Assembly: GCF_051414035.1 (NCBI RefSeq)
Contig: NZ_JBLKNW010000011.1
Coordinates: forward strand, 26,388-90,387
DNA: 64,000 nt
Direction: 5' to 3'
Source: Halosimplex amylolyticum
Lineage (GTDB): Archaea; Halobacteriota; Halobacteria; Halobacteriales; Haloarculaceae
Shown: positions 17,611-27,500 of the stretch, piece by piece
How positions within the stretch are numbered: position 1 is the first letter of the stretch
Layout: every line of letters starts with the position of its first letter
The notes under the pieces: model-generated
Seen by the model: the letters and a program-made list of their open reading frames with translations, nothing else
What the model was told of the DNA's origin: nothing
Databases searched by the model: none
Program-made: the position numbers and the translations under genes

Positions 17611-18945
17611 TCACGGTTCGGCGGTGAGGACGACGACCTGATTGGGCCGTTCCGGGGGGTTCACCGGGATTTCAGACGTGACCTCGACCGTCTCCTCGTC
17701 CGTCCACGCGGCCGCTTCGGCGTCGAGATTCCGGAGTCGATACGAGCCCGCTTCGACGGCGAGCGTGGCGTCGCCGCCGTCGGGGAAGTAGACGACGTAG
17801 GCGTCCCCCGGGTCGGCGACACAGTAGGCTTCGTCGGGAGCCGCGGCGGCCAGCAGGTCCTCCCGCGGCGTCAGGGCGGGGAAGTCGACGACCTGCTCGA
17901 TCGCGCGAACCGACCGGATCTGCGTCAGCGCTCGCTCGCTCCCGCCGATCCCCCAGCCCTCGTCGCCGCCCGCGACCTGTCTGTGGAACCGGCACGCAGC
18001 GCACCCGCCGAGGACGTTCCGCCAGAACCACCGGACCGCCTGGTCGGCGTCCCCGGCGGCGTCTTTCCCGCCGTCGAAGCCGCCGTAGATCTTCACGTTG
18101 TTGAACGGCCGCGGGCCAATGGCGTCCTCGACGTCCGTGCGCCACGCCTGGAGGTTGTCCCAGTGGTCCTGCCCGGTCGCTCCCGCGAAGTGCTGGTTGT
18201 GCTGGGACACCTCGACGTAGGAGAACGCGTCGGGATGGGCGACGACCTTCTCGACGGACTCGCCCGGGTTCATGTTCATGTTGGCGACCTCGACGTGGAC
18301 CCCGCGCTCCTCGGCCCGGTCCGACACGTGTTCGGCCCAGTGCAGTTCCCACTCGATCCCGGCCCACCCCTCGTTGGTGACGTTGTAGACGACGTTCCCG
18401 TAGTCGAGCGTGTGCTCGAGGACCCGGTCGACGAACCGTTCCTGGTGGGTGAGCACGGGCTCGTTGTCCTCCTCGACGGTGCGGAAGAAGGCGATCCGGT
18501 CTTGCCAGTGGTCCCCGCCCGTCGCGGGCAGCGAGTCCTCGGGGAGCGTGTCGTTGTTGACCGGATTCCAGGCGTGCTCGTCCCACCTGGACCCGGCCAG
18601 GTCGTGCTGGTCCCACAGCGTCAGCCCGACGACGACGTCGCGCTCGGCGGTCGCGTCGAGGAACGCGGCGAGCCGATCCCAGTAGTCGTCGTTCCACCGT
18701 TCGAGGTCGTACGTCCCGTCCTCGTTTCGTGCGAACGGCGGGACGTCCCCGTCCTTGCGGTCCGACATCGTGTTGCGGACGAAGTTCCCGCCGGCTTCGA
18801 CGAGGTCGTCGAGGTGGTCCTCCAGTCGCGGGCCGGTCCACTGGAAGAGGTTGTCCTTGTCCGTCCCGCCGAGGAGGACGATCGGCTCGTCGCCGTCCGA
18901 CCAGTACCACGGGTTCTCGGGGCTCGGTCTGATTCGCTCGGTCAT
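17611..18945 (-). CDS. Glycoside hydrolase-like TIM-barrel protein
   Basis: The protein has 444 residues. The barrel begins NPWYWSDGDEPIVLLGGTD, with FVRNTMSDRKDG and VVVGLTLWDQHDLAGS strands. The candidate acid/base Glu is E192 in NVTNEGW, at the end of a beta strand as in clan GH-A enzymes. The C-terminal 90 residues form a small beta domain (DEAYCVADPGDAYVVYFPDGG) like the collagen-binding-type domain following DUF4038-type hydrolases. No signal peptide is seen, so it is probably cytoplasmic. It neighbours aldo/keto reductases and a lyase remnant. The exact substrate is unknown. Confidence 0.75.
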   Translation of the reverse strand: MTERIRPSPENPWYWSDGDEPIVLLGGTDKDNLFQWTGPRLEDHLDDLVEAGGNFVRNTMSDRKDGDVPPFARNEDGTYDLERWNDDYWDRLAAFLDATAERDVVVGLTLWDQHDLAGSRWDEHAWNPVNNDTLPEDSLPATGGDHWQDRIAFFRTVEEDNEPVLTHQERFVDRVLEHTLDYGNVVYNVTNEGWAGIEWELHWAEHVSDRAEERGVHVEVANMNMNPGESVEKVVAHPDAFSYVEVSQHNQHFAGATGQDHWDNLQAWRTDVEDAIGPRPFNNVKIYGGFDGGKDAAGDADQAVRWFWRNVLGGCAACRFHRQVAGGDEGWGIGGSERALTQIRSVRAIEQVVDFPALTPREDLLAAAAPDEAYCVADPGDAYVVYFPDGGDATLAVEAGSYRLRNLDAEAAAWTDEETVEVTSEIPVNPPERPNQVVVLTAEP

Positions 18946-18966
18946 ACGCGGTTCGTTGCGGGAGGC

Positions 18967-18975
18967 AACAATAAA
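18967..18975 (-). promoter_or_regulatory. TATA-like element for the glycoside hydrolase gene
   Basis: On the minus strand the sequence GATTTATTG lies about 22-30 bp before ATG 18945, inside the 95-bp divergent gap shared with the aldo/keto reductase gene. Confidence 0.45.
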
Positions 18976-19040
18976 TCGCCCGCTGGCTCACAGTACGGTC
19001 GAGATGGCACGCTTTTCCCCGCCGGGGCCGAACCGTCGGT

Positions 19041-20132
19041 ATGGTCACCAGGGACGCGACGTGGGCGTACCGCGACGAGTTCGGCGACCGGTTCGCCCGG
19101 ACCTACTTCCGGCGGTTCGGCGAAGGCGTCGTCTCCAGCATCGGCGTCGGCACCTACCTCGGCGACCCGACCGACGAGGCCGACGACGCCTACCGCGAGG
19201 CCGTCGTCGAAGCCCTCGAAAACGGTGTCAACGTCGTCGACACAGCGATCAACTACCGCAACCAGCGCAGCGAGCGCGTCGTCGGCCGGGCCGTCGAGGA
19301 AGCCGATATCGACCGCGATGCCGCGCTCGTCGCGACGAAGGGCGGGTTCGTCCCCTTCGACGGCGAGCGCCCCGACGACCCGGGCCGGTGGATCCACCGC
19401 GAGTACGTCGACACCGGCATCGTCGACACGGACGACCTCGTGGCCGGCCAGCACTGCATCGCGCCCGGATTCATCGACGACCAGCTCGACCGGTCGCTCG
19501 CCAACCTCGGCCTCGACTCGATCGACCTGTACTACGTCCACAACCCGGAAACCCAGCTGGCAGAACGCTCCCCCGAAGCGGTCTACGACCAGCTAGAGGA
19601 CACGTTCACCCGTCTCGAAGAGCGAGCCGCCGAGGGGGACATCAGCCAGTACGGCGTCGCGACGTGGGAGGCGTTCCGGGTGCCGGTCGACGACGACAGC
19701 TACCTCTCGCTGGCGGAAGTCGTCTCGCGGGCGCGGGAGGCCGCCAAACGTGCGAACAACGCCGCGACGCACTTCCGGGCGATCCAGTTGCCGTTCAACG
19801 TCGTGATGGCCGACGCGTTCACGGTCGAGGCCCAGGAGGGGAGCGAGGGAACGCAGTCGACGCTGTGGTTCGCACACGACGCGGGCCTGAACGTCTTCAC
19901 GAGCGCGTCGCTCGCGCAGGGACGGCTCGCGTCGGCGGGACTCCCGGAGGACGTGGCCGAGCGCGTCGCCGGGGAGACGAACGCGCAGAAGGCGATCAAC
20001 TTCGCGCGGAGCGCGCCGGGGGTCACCTGTTCGCTGGTCGGGATGGGGTCCCCCGAGCACGTCGCCGAGAACGTCGCCGCGGGGACCGAGCCGCCGCTGG
20101 GCGCGGACTCGTTCGACGCGGTCTTCGAGTGA
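19041..20132 (+). CDS. Aldo/keto reductase
   Basis: The protein has 363 residues. Catalytic tetrad candidates are D and Y in VVDTAINYRNQRSE, K in LVATKGGF and H in YYVHNPETQ. The C-terminal part has the NADP(H)-binding elements (NVFTSASLAQGRL, NFARSAPGVTCSLVGMGSPEHVAENV). An insertion between the K and H motifs (about residues 115-145) is typical for the haloarchaeal group. It probably reduces or oxidises a sugar or aldehyde; it is divergent from the glycoside hydrolase gene, which fits a role in sugar use. Confidence 0.87.
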   Translation: MVTRDATWAYRDEFGDRFARTYFRRFGEGVVSSIGVGTYLGDPTDEADDAYREAVVEALENGVNVVDTAINYRNQRSERVVGRAVEEADIDRDAALVATKGGFVPFDGERPDDPGRWIHREYVDTGIVDTDDLVAGQHCIAPGFIDDQLDRSLANLGLDSIDLYYVHNPETQLAERSPEAVYDQLEDTFTRLEERAAEGDISQYGVATWEAFRVPVDDDSYLSLAEVVSRAREAAKRANNAATHFRAIQLPFNVVMADAFTVEAQEGSEGTQSTLWFAHDAGLNVFTSASLAQGRLASAGLPEDVAERVAGETNAQKAINFARSAPGVTCSLVGMGSPEHVAENVAAGTEPPLGADSFDAVFE

Positions 20133-20189
20133 CGGGCGAGCGCGAGAAACGGGCTGCTGTCCGGTCGTCGATCCGCGGCCGAATCGCGA

Positions 20190-20360
20190 CTATCCGACCT
20201 TCTTCCACTTGCTGCCGCACTCGGGACAGACCCGGACGGTGCCGAGCTCGTCGGGGTCGTTCTCCGTCCCGAGCTCCTCGCCGCACTCGGTGCAGGCGAG
20301 TCGCTCGTAGACGTCTTTCTCGATCTCGCCCGAACGGAGCCCCTTCCGGACCGATTTCAT
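20190..20360 (-). CDS. HVO_0758 family small zinc finger protein
   Basis: The protein has 56 residues with two CxxC knuckles (LACTECGEE and VCPECGSKW), the arrangement of the haloarchaeal HVO_0758-type micro-proteins. The sequence begins MKSVRKGLRSGEIEKD, which matches the conserved N-terminus, so ATG 20360 is chosen over the longer in-frame start at 20396. The function is not established; family members are thought to bind one zinc ion. Confidence 0.88.
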   Translation of the reverse strand: MKSVRKGLRSGEIEKDVYERLACTECGEELGTENDPDELGTVRVCPECGSKWKKVG

Positions 20361-20551
20361 GGCCGGGGGTACGACACGGACTCTCAAAAACCCCATGCAT
20401 AGATCGAACGCACCGAATCCGGTCCAGTCCGGCGATACGTCGGGCGACTGGCACGGATCGGCGGTCGCGGTCGGGTCAGCTTCGGCCCCAGCAGAACCGA
20501 CGACCGCCCAGAGGCCGAGCCGGTCCGGGGACTCGCCCGTCGAAACAGCGG

Positions 20552-20559
20552 ACTATATG
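20552..20559 (+). promoter_or_regulatory. TATA box for the GT81-like gene
   Basis: ACTATATG ends 25 bp before ATG 20585, the normal haloarchaeal promoter spacing. Confidence 0.55.
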
Positions 20560-20584
20560 GGAATCGAGTCGCTAGCGAGCGACG

Positions 20585-21685
20585 ATGGAGTACGTCCAGG
20601 AGCGCGTCGCGACGCTGCACGACTTCGGCGACGCGAGCCCCGACGCCCCCGTCGACCGCGCCACGGTCGTCGTGCCCCTGACCGACCGCGACCACGCCAG
20701 CCTCGCCGCCGAGCAGGTGCTATCGACGCTCGGCGACGTCGACCCGCAGTCGGTCCTCGTCGCCCTGCGCGCCAGCGACGGGAACGTCGACGCGGTCCGC
20801 GAGTGGGTCGACTCGATCGACGTGGACGCCGACCTGCTGTGGTGTAACGCGCCGGCCGTCCGGCCACTGCTCGACGAGCACGGTGTCAATGGCGAGGCCG
20901 GGAAGGGCCGCGACGTGTGGCTCGCGCTCGGCGTCGCCGCCGCCCGGAGCGAGTTCGTCGCCGTCCACGACGCCGACGCGACGACCTACGGCCCCGACCA
21001 CGTCCCCCGCCTGCTCTTCCCGCTCGCCGAGGACTACTCGTTCGTCAAGGGCTACTACGCCCGCGTCGAGAACCGCCGTCTCTACGGTCGCCTCTGTCGC
21101 CTCCTCTACGAACCCGTCGTCGCCGCGCTCGCCGAGTCGCACGACGAACCCGTGATAGACTACCTCGGCGCGTTCCGCTACGCGCTCGCCGGGGAGTTCG
21201 CGGCCACCAGCGACCTCGTCCGCCGTCTCCGACCGCCCCGCGGGTGGGGACTGGAGGTCGGCACGCTCGGCGACGCGTTCCGCGAAGCCGGGTTCGAGGG
21301 CACCGCGCAGGTCGACCTGGGCATCCACGAGCACGACCACCGCGCCGTCAGCGGCCGCGGCGGGCTCTCGGACATGGCCGACGAGGTCGCCGCCGCCCTG
21401 TTCAACGCGCTCGCCGACCACGGCGTCGCCGTCGACCACGAGGTCCTGCGCGAGCGCTACCGGACGACCGCCCGGCGACTCGTCGACCAGTACGCCGCCG
21501 ACGCCGCGTTCAACGGCCTGGAGTTCGACCGCGCGGCCGAGCGCGAGCAGGTCGACGCCTACGCCGAGTCCGTCCGCGCGCCGGAGTCCGACGACCGACT
21601 CCCAGCCTGGACCGAGACGGACCTGGACCCCGACGAGCTCTTCGACGTCTCCCAGCGCGCACTCGACGACGTGACCGGGGAGTGA
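20585..21685 (+). CDS. Glycosyltransferase, glucosyl-3-phosphoglycerate synthase-like (GT81)
   Basis: The protein has 366 residues with a GT-A fold. RATVVVPLTDRDH begins the nucleotide-binding region; GKGRDVWLALGVAAARSEFVAVHDADATTY contains the DxD-type metal site (HDAD). GWGLEVGTLGDAFREAG and IHEHDHR fit GpgS/MpgS-type synthases that use 3-phosphoglycerate as acceptor. These enzymes make glucosyl- or mannosylglycerate-type compatible solutes. No phosphatase partner is adjacent, so the exact product is uncertain. Confidence 0.8.
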   Translation: MEYVQERVATLHDFGDASPDAPVDRATVVVPLTDRDHASLAAEQVLSTLGDVDPQSVLVALRASDGNVDAVREWVDSIDVDADLLWCNAPAVRPLLDEHGVNGEAGKGRDVWLALGVAAARSEFVAVHDADATTYGPDHVPRLLFPLAEDYSFVKGYYARVENRRLYGRLCRLLYEPVVAALAESHDEPVIDYLGAFRYALAGEFAATSDLVRRLRPPRGWGLEVGTLGDAFREAGFEGTAQVDLGIHEHDHRAVSGRGGLSDMADEVAAALFNALADHGVAVDHEVLRERYRTTARRLVDQYAADAAFNGLEFDRAAEREQVDAYAESVRAPESDDRLPAWTETDLDPDELFDVSQRALDDVTGE

Positions 21686-21845
21686 GCGTCGACCGATCGA
21701 CTTCTGTTCTGGCGCGCGCCGTCGTCTCGGAATCGCTTGCTGTCGTTCGCGGTCGAGTTCACTCCTCGCGAGCGGGTCGAGATCACACACGGGTCAAAAC
21801 CGACGACGACCGGAGTACCAGCAACTGCGCAGACAGGGAGAACAG

Positions 21846-23036
21846 CTAGATATCGCCGGCCATCGCGTCGAACAGCCGATCGACGAACTCCTGGCGGTCC
21901 ATGCCGTCGCCGGGGCCGAGGCCCTCCATGTGCTCGACGGAGAGCTGGCCGCCGCCCATCCGGGCGTGGCCGCCGGCGTTGGCCATCGGGATCTCCTCGA
22001 CGACCGCCCGGAGCGTCTTGCCCATGTGGACGCGGTCGTCGCGCGACCGGCCCGACAGATGGAGCGTGTCGCCCTTCTGTCCCATCACGACGACGGCGGT
22101 CACGCCCTCCAGCCGGGTCAGTTCGTCGGCGGCCTGTGGGATGGCGTCGGCGTTGGACACCTCGCCGACGTCGCTGACGGCGAAGGCGTTGCGGACGGAC
22201 CGCTCGTCGATGGCGCGGGCCTTCACGTCGAGGACTTCGGCGTCGACCTGCGGGTTGGCGATGCGGTCGAGGCGGTCCTCGTCGATTCCCTCGTAGAGGT
22301 ATGCGCTGGCGGCGAACTCCGCGGCGGAGCAGCCCTTGGTGAGGTGTTTGGTGTCCGACTGGATGCCGTAGAGGAGCCCGGTGGCGGTGTCGGAGTCGAG
22401 GACGTAGTCGGCGTCGCCGTTGACCGCCTCGGCCTCCTCGGGCGAGAGGGGGTCCCAGCCCTGCTGCTCGAAGTACTCAGCGAGGATGCTGGCGCAGGCG
22501 CCGTGGTCGGGTCGGACGTCGGTGAACTCCGACCCGGTGCCGTCGCCGGGGTGGTGGTCGACGACGGCGACGGGGTCGACGCCCTCCGCGCCGGCGAACC
22601 CCCGGGGTTCGTTGTGGTCGACGAGGACGACGTTCTCCGAGAGCAGGTCGTTCGCGGTGTCTATCTGGTCGAAGTCCAGGTCGAGGACGGTCTCGAACGC
22701 CCGGTTCTCCTGGTGGCGGATCTGGCCGGGGTACTGCAGTGACGTGTCGACGCCGACCTCCTCGGCGAACTCGGCGACCGCGAGTGCCGAGGCCATGGCG
22801 TCGGGGTCGGGGTTGGGGTGCATGAGGACGGAGACGTCCTCGTGAGTCGCGAGCTTGCGGACGAACCGCTCGCCGGGCGTCCGGCGGAGGCGCCGAATGC
22901 CCCACCAGAGCGCGACGAGAACCGCGAGCAGGCCGACGACGGCGGCCGCGAGGACCAGCGGGTCCTGCTCGGCGACCGCCGACGCGGCGTCCGAGGGCGC
23001 GGCAACGCCGGCGCCACCCGCGGCGGCGTGTGGCAT
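21846..23036 (-). CDS. Membrane-anchored DHH-DHHA1 family phosphodiesterase
   Basis: The protein has 396 residues. One transmembrane helix (DPLVLAAAVVGLLAVLVALWW) lies at about 25-45. DHH motifs follow: MHPNPDPDAMASALA, LVDHNEP, AVVDHHPGDGTGS (the DHH triad, near residue 160), and SDTKHLTKG. The DHHA1 domain ends with NAGGHARMGGGQLS. All metal ligands appear present. Such proteins cleave oligonucleotides or cyclic dinucleotides. ATG 23036 is used; GTG 23075 would add 13 residues. The gene is convergent with the GT81-like gene. Confidence 0.85.
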   Translation of the reverse strand: MPHAAAGGAGVAAPSDAASAVAEQDPLVLAAAVVGLLAVLVALWWGIRRLRRTPGERFVRKLATHEDVSVLMHPNPDPDAMASALAVAEFAEEVGVDTSLQYPGQIRHQENRAFETVLDLDFDQIDTANDLLSENVVLVDHNEPRGFAGAEGVDPVAVVDHHPGDGTGSEFTDVRPDHGACASILAEYFEQQGWDPLSPEEAEAVNGDADYVLDSDTATGLLYGIQSDTKHLTKGCSAAEFAASAYLYEGIDEDRLDRIANPQVDAEVLDVKARAIDERSVRNAFAVSDVGEVSNADAIPQAADELTRLEGVTAVVVMGQKGDTLHLSGRSRDDRVHMGKTLRAVVEEIPMANAGGHARMGGGQLSVEHMEGLGPGDGMDRQEFVDRLFDAMAGDI

Positions 23037-23183
23037 ATCCGGGCTGTCGCCTTCGAGGGTCAAGTAGTTTCTCACTGTTCCGCACGTCGGTGATTCGACC
23101 GAATCAAGGCCGACTGACGGGTTTCCACGGCGATACGCGACCTACGTTCGTGGGGAAGTCGGGATCGGACCGCGACGGAGTGG

Positions 23184-24089
23184 TCACTCGTCTCCGCCGT
23201 CGCCGTCCCCGAGATACGCGTCGATGGCGGCCCGGTACCCCTCCCGATAGGTGGGGTACTCGAACTCGTACCCCAGTTCCCGCAGCCGGTCGTTGGCGAC
23301 CCGCTTGCTCGTCCGCAGCCGCCGCTCGACCGTCTCGGAGAGGTCCTCGGCGGCGAGCCGGTCCTCGACGGTGCGCTTGGGCGGTTCCGGCTCGCCGCAC
23401 TGGTCGGCCAGCCAATCGGCGAACGCCCACTTGTCGACGGGCTCGTCGTCGACGACGTTGACCGCCTCGCCGCGAGCGCGGGCCGATTCGAGCAGGTACA
23501 GCACCGCTCCCACCGCGTCGTCGCGGTGGACCATGTTGAGATACCCCTCGGTCACCGGTCCCTCGACGTAGCGCGACAGGCGGTAGCGCTCCGGACCGTA
23601 GAGACCGGCGTAGCGCGCGACCGTCCCATCTGCACCGTACTCCGCGGGGCGCTCGATCGCGATCCGCTCGGCCTCGGCGAGCACCTCCGTCTTGGGCGTG
23701 GTCGGCTCGATGGGCGTCGACTCGTCGACCCAGTCGCCGCCGTGGTCCCCGTATACGCCTGTGCTCGACGTATACACGACGCGGTCGGGCGGGTCGGACC
23801 GACCGCAGAAGTGATCGATCGCGGTCGAGAGCCCGTCGACGTACACCTCGCGGGCGGCGTCGGCGCCGCGGCCGCCGCTGCTGGCGGCGAAGACGATCGC
23901 GTCGGCGTCCGGTACCCGCTCCAGGGCGTCGGCGTCGGTCACGTCGGCCTGCACCCCGTCGAGCCCGGCCGCTTCGATGCGTTCGACGCCCTCGGCGGAA
24001 CGACGGACGCCGACCACCTCGTGGTCGGCCGCGAGTCGCCGGCCGAGTTCCAGGCCGACGTAGCCGCAGCCGAGGATGGCGACACGCAT
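23184..24089 (-). CDS. NAD-dependent epimerase/dehydratase-like (extended SDR) protein
   Basis: The protein has 301 residues. The Rossmann motif is GCGYVGLELGRRL (an atypical SDR pattern), followed by VFAASSGG and VVYTSSTGVYGDHGGDWVDE (active-site Ser/Thr and Tyr). DEPVDKWAFADWL and RLRELGYEFEYPTYREGY are in the C-terminal substrate domain. It is like the YeeZ group and may act on nucleotide sugars, but the substrate is unproven. It starts one base after the stop of the small upstream gene, so both are co-transcribed. Confidence 0.85.
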   Translation of the reverse strand: MRVAILGCGYVGLELGRRLAADHEVVGVRRSAEGVERIEAAGLDGVQADVTDADALERVPDADAIVFAASSGGRGADAAREVYVDGLSTAIDHFCGRSDPPDRVVYTSSTGVYGDHGGDWVDESTPIEPTTPKTEVLAEAERIAIERPAEYGADGTVARYAGLYGPERYRLSRYVEGPVTEGYLNMVHRDDAVGAVLYLLESARARGEAVNVVDDEPVDKWAFADWLADQCGEPEPPKRTVEDRLAAEDLSETVERRLRTSKRVANDRLRELGYEFEYPTYREGYRAAIDAYLGDGDGGDE

Positions 24090-24090
24090 G

Positions 24091-24513
24091 TTATCGCGAT
24101 TCGAGGAAGTGGTGGATCGCCGCGTACTCGCCGAGGGTGATCGGGTAGCGCCCCTCGACTTTCTGCTGGATCTCCTTGGGACCCATCTCGTCGTCCAGTC
24201 CGGTCGCGACGGCGTCGACGTCGACGACCGCGGTCGTCATCCCCATCAGGAGCACGTCGAGCGCGTCCATCTTCAGGGTCTCGCCGTCGGGTCGCTCCGG
24301 GTCCGCGGAGAGGATCGCCGCCGCGGCTTCCAGCGTCAGTTCGGGCTCGTCGCCGGCCGCGACCGCCTCGACGACGTCGCGGTCGACGCCCGAGCGCTCG
24401 ACGACGGTGTCGACGCCGACTGCCTCGACCGTCGCCGCGAGCGCCTCGCCGTACGCGCTGCGCAACTCCTCGGGTGACAGTTCGCCCGCCGACTCGAACT
24501 CGCCTCTGAGCAT
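24091..24513 (-). CDS. DUF5791-like haloarchaeal protein
   Basis: The protein has 140 residues, all helical and acidic. AYGEALAATVEAVGVDTVVERSGVDRDVV and LEAAAAILSADPE suggest a helix-turn-helix-like part; the C-terminal GPKEIQQKVEGRYPITLGEYAAIHHFLE is well conserved in haloarchaea. No catalytic motif is seen. It lies between the pilus-like operon (20 bp away) and the SDR gene (1 bp), all on the same strand, so readthrough transcription from the large operon is possible. Confidence 0.75.
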   Translation of the reverse strand: MLRGEFESAGELSPEELRSAYGEALAATVEAVGVDTVVERSGVDRDVVEAVAAGDEPELTLEAAAAILSADPERPDGETLKMDALDVLLMGMTTAVVDVDAVATGLDDEMGPKEIQQKVEGRYPITLGEYAAIHHFLESR

Positions 24514-24533
24514 ACCCGTCCTTGGCCGTCGGC

Positions 24534-27500
24534 CTACAAGTCACTGTCACTCTCCGACCGACACCCGGGATCGGTGTCGAGGCCGGCAGGACGAGGGTCG
24601 ACGTGCGCCTCGGCCCCGTCCTCGCTCTCGCCCTCGCAGTCCTCGTTCGACCCGTCGATCGACAGCGGGTACTCCTCGCCGGTCCACGGCCGCTCCCGAT
24701 CGACGGGGCCGGGGATAGCCCATCCCTTCGATTCCTCGACGGCCACGCCGTCGATGTCGCCGACGCCGGTCCCGCCGGCCGGGACGACGACCACGACGGA
24801 GGTCCGGGTCGTGAACGTCACGCGCGAGGCCCGGCCCAGCACGTCCTCCTCGCCGTCGCCGTCGATATCCAGCGTCGCGTTCGAACCGTCGCGGACGTAG
24901 TTGAGCGAGGCGTCGCCTGCACCGGGCGTCCGCCGCGGCGTCTCGACGGCGAAGCGCGCGTACTGCCCGCGCACCGTCACCGACCAGACGTTCATCGTCG
25001 CGACCCAGCTGCCCAGCGGCGGCGCCAGGGGGATCCCCGCTGGAATCTCGCTCACAGACTCGTTGAACTGCTTCTCCAGCACACCCGACACCTCCGATTT
25101 CACCCGCTTCCTGACCGCAGCCTTGACGTGTTCGGTCGCGGCCGTCACCGCCGGTCCCGATACCTTCCCGCGCTCGGACTCAAGCGAGTCGTACAGCGCC
25201 GTCCGAAGACGGAGCCGCACCCGGTCGCGCTCTCGGGTCGTCCAGCCGTCGTCGGTCGTCCGCTCTTCGGCGGCCGCGACGGTCGGTTCGATCACGGACC
25301 CGTTCGACAGCGCGAGCGCGCGTCCGTCGAGCGACCTCCACTGCGAGAGCCCGTCGTCCACGACCCGCTCGCGTTGCGTCGAGTCGTTACCGACCCCCAG
25401 GAGGAGGAGTTCATGTTTCAGGTCCCCCCGGATCGCGTCGACGGCCGAGTCGACCTTCGAACGCAGTCGGTCGCGGCGCTCCGCGACGGTCGCGTTCGGC
25501 CGGTGGTCGAGCGTCCTGTTGGCCGCACGGAGCGCTCGGGCGGCCGTCACGAGCCGTCGATCGCGACTCGATCCGCCCGGCATGAGCGCCGTCAACACCG
25601 CGTCGGTCGCGTCGCCGTACGGGATTGTGACGTAGTTGACGTTCCGCGCGGTGAGCGGGTAGGTCGGCGAATCGTCGTCGCTGACCGCCGCGACGTCGCC
25701 GTGGCTCACCTCGGTCAGCGTCAGGTACGGCGGGGCGCCGTCGACGTGCATGTCGAGATCCGTAGCGGGATCACCGCTGGCCCCGCCAGGGCGTCCACCG
25801 GATCCGGGTCTATCCCCGCGGTCGTCGGCCCGACGGGCGTCGTACCCGGTACGCAGTTGCGAGAGCGACGGACCCCCGACGCTGTCGAGCGCGTCCGCGA
25901 GTGCGTTCTCGCGCTCGGAGTTGTCGTCGGCCCGCTGGTCCAGCCGTTCGAGCACGAGGTCGAGATACCGACCGCGGACGGCGGCGCGGGCCTTCGCTGC
26001 GACGTGCGGGTAGGTGTCCGGCGCGTCGACCAACTTCGCCCGCCGCTGGCGCAGGTGCTCGGCGAGTTTCGCGGCGGGGTTGACCTGGTGGGTCCCCATG
26101 CGACCGCGCGAGACCGACACCGACGCGTTCCTGACTGCCCGCCGCAGGTCGACGAGACCGGCGTAGATCCACGGCGACAGTTCGTCCGGCCACTCGCCGT
26201 GAACCGGTCGCGGGCCAGTATCGACCGCGCCGCGAGCGGCCCGTCCGGCGAGCGCGTCCGGACCGCCCGCGGCGTCGACGTGCTCGCGAACGCGCGCCGG
26301 GACGTCCGCGAGGTTCGGGCCGTCGAACGGACCGCCACGCTCGTGTACCGTCGCGATCGGGTTGTCCGGCGCGTACGGCGTGACGGCGTGGTTGCCGACG
26401 ACGGAGACCGTCACACGTTCGGTCTCTGTGCTCGTCCGCGTCGTCGCGTTGAGCGAGCCGTTGTGATACCAGACGGCTCGCCGCTCGTGACGGAGCCGGA
26501 CCGTCCGGACGTACGTCTCTAGCCGGTGGTAGCCCGACGGAACCGCGACGCCCGGTCCCCGCGTGGCGTTGGAGACGCCCAGCACGTCGGTGCTGGTGGT
26601 CTCCGTCCTGAACTCCCAGCGACCCGGCTCCGCCGGCGGTCCCGGCCGGCCCGGCTTCCCGCCGCTGACCCGCTCGGTCGCCGAGAGCGCGCGGACGCGC
26701 TCGCGGTAGACCGAATCGATGGTCCCGTTGATCGCCCCCTCGGTGAGCAGATCGCGAAACGCCCGGTCCGCGGAGAGCCCGACCGACACGTTGATCGTCT
26801 CGTCGGGTGCCGGCGCGTCAGTGCCGCCCGACGCCAGCCCGGGTACCCCGGCGCTCTCGGCCGGCGTCGTCGCCGACCGCAGTTGCTGCTGGAGGAGTTT
26901 GTTGACGCCCGGATCGGCGGGTCCGCGCGCCGACACGAGGTCCTGTATCCCGACCGCTGCCGTCGCGCCGGAGAGCGCCTGTCGCCCGTCGGGGTCGCTC
27001 CGTCCGAACGTCGACCGCTGTACGTCGAGTACAGCGCCGTTGGTCACGAGTTCGACGTGGCGATTGGCGACGACGTTGTCGATCGGTGCGCCGCCGTACT
27101 GCGCGTACCCCCGCGCCCACGCCACCGCGTAGAGCCGACTGGTCAGCCGCTGTCCGAGTCCCGGTTTGGCGACCCCGGCTTTCAGCCGCTCCTGATACGT
27201 CTCCACCCGGTCGTGGACGGCCAACACCGGCGTCGCGACGACCACGGAGAACGACACCTCCTCGGTGCCCACGACCCGACCGCCGTCGGTCGCCTGGACG
27301 GTGACGTTCGAGAGTTCGACCCGGAGACTCGCTCCGTTCGGACCGGTCCGTTCGACGTCGACCCGCTCGATCGCTTCCCCGAGGGCGTCGGGGGTCGGCG
27401 TCGGCGCCAGCGTCGCGTTCGCCCTGACGCCGCGATGGGTGCGTGCGACCGAGTCGAGTCGGCCGCGCGCGGCGAGATAGATCCGCGCCCGGAGCGCGTC

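Noticed and set aside
24522..26522. Plus-strand frame of 666 residues within the large exported protein gene
   Set aside because: It is Arg-rich and antisense; the minus frame has a membrane anchor, sequons, and GTGA coupling to its neighbours.
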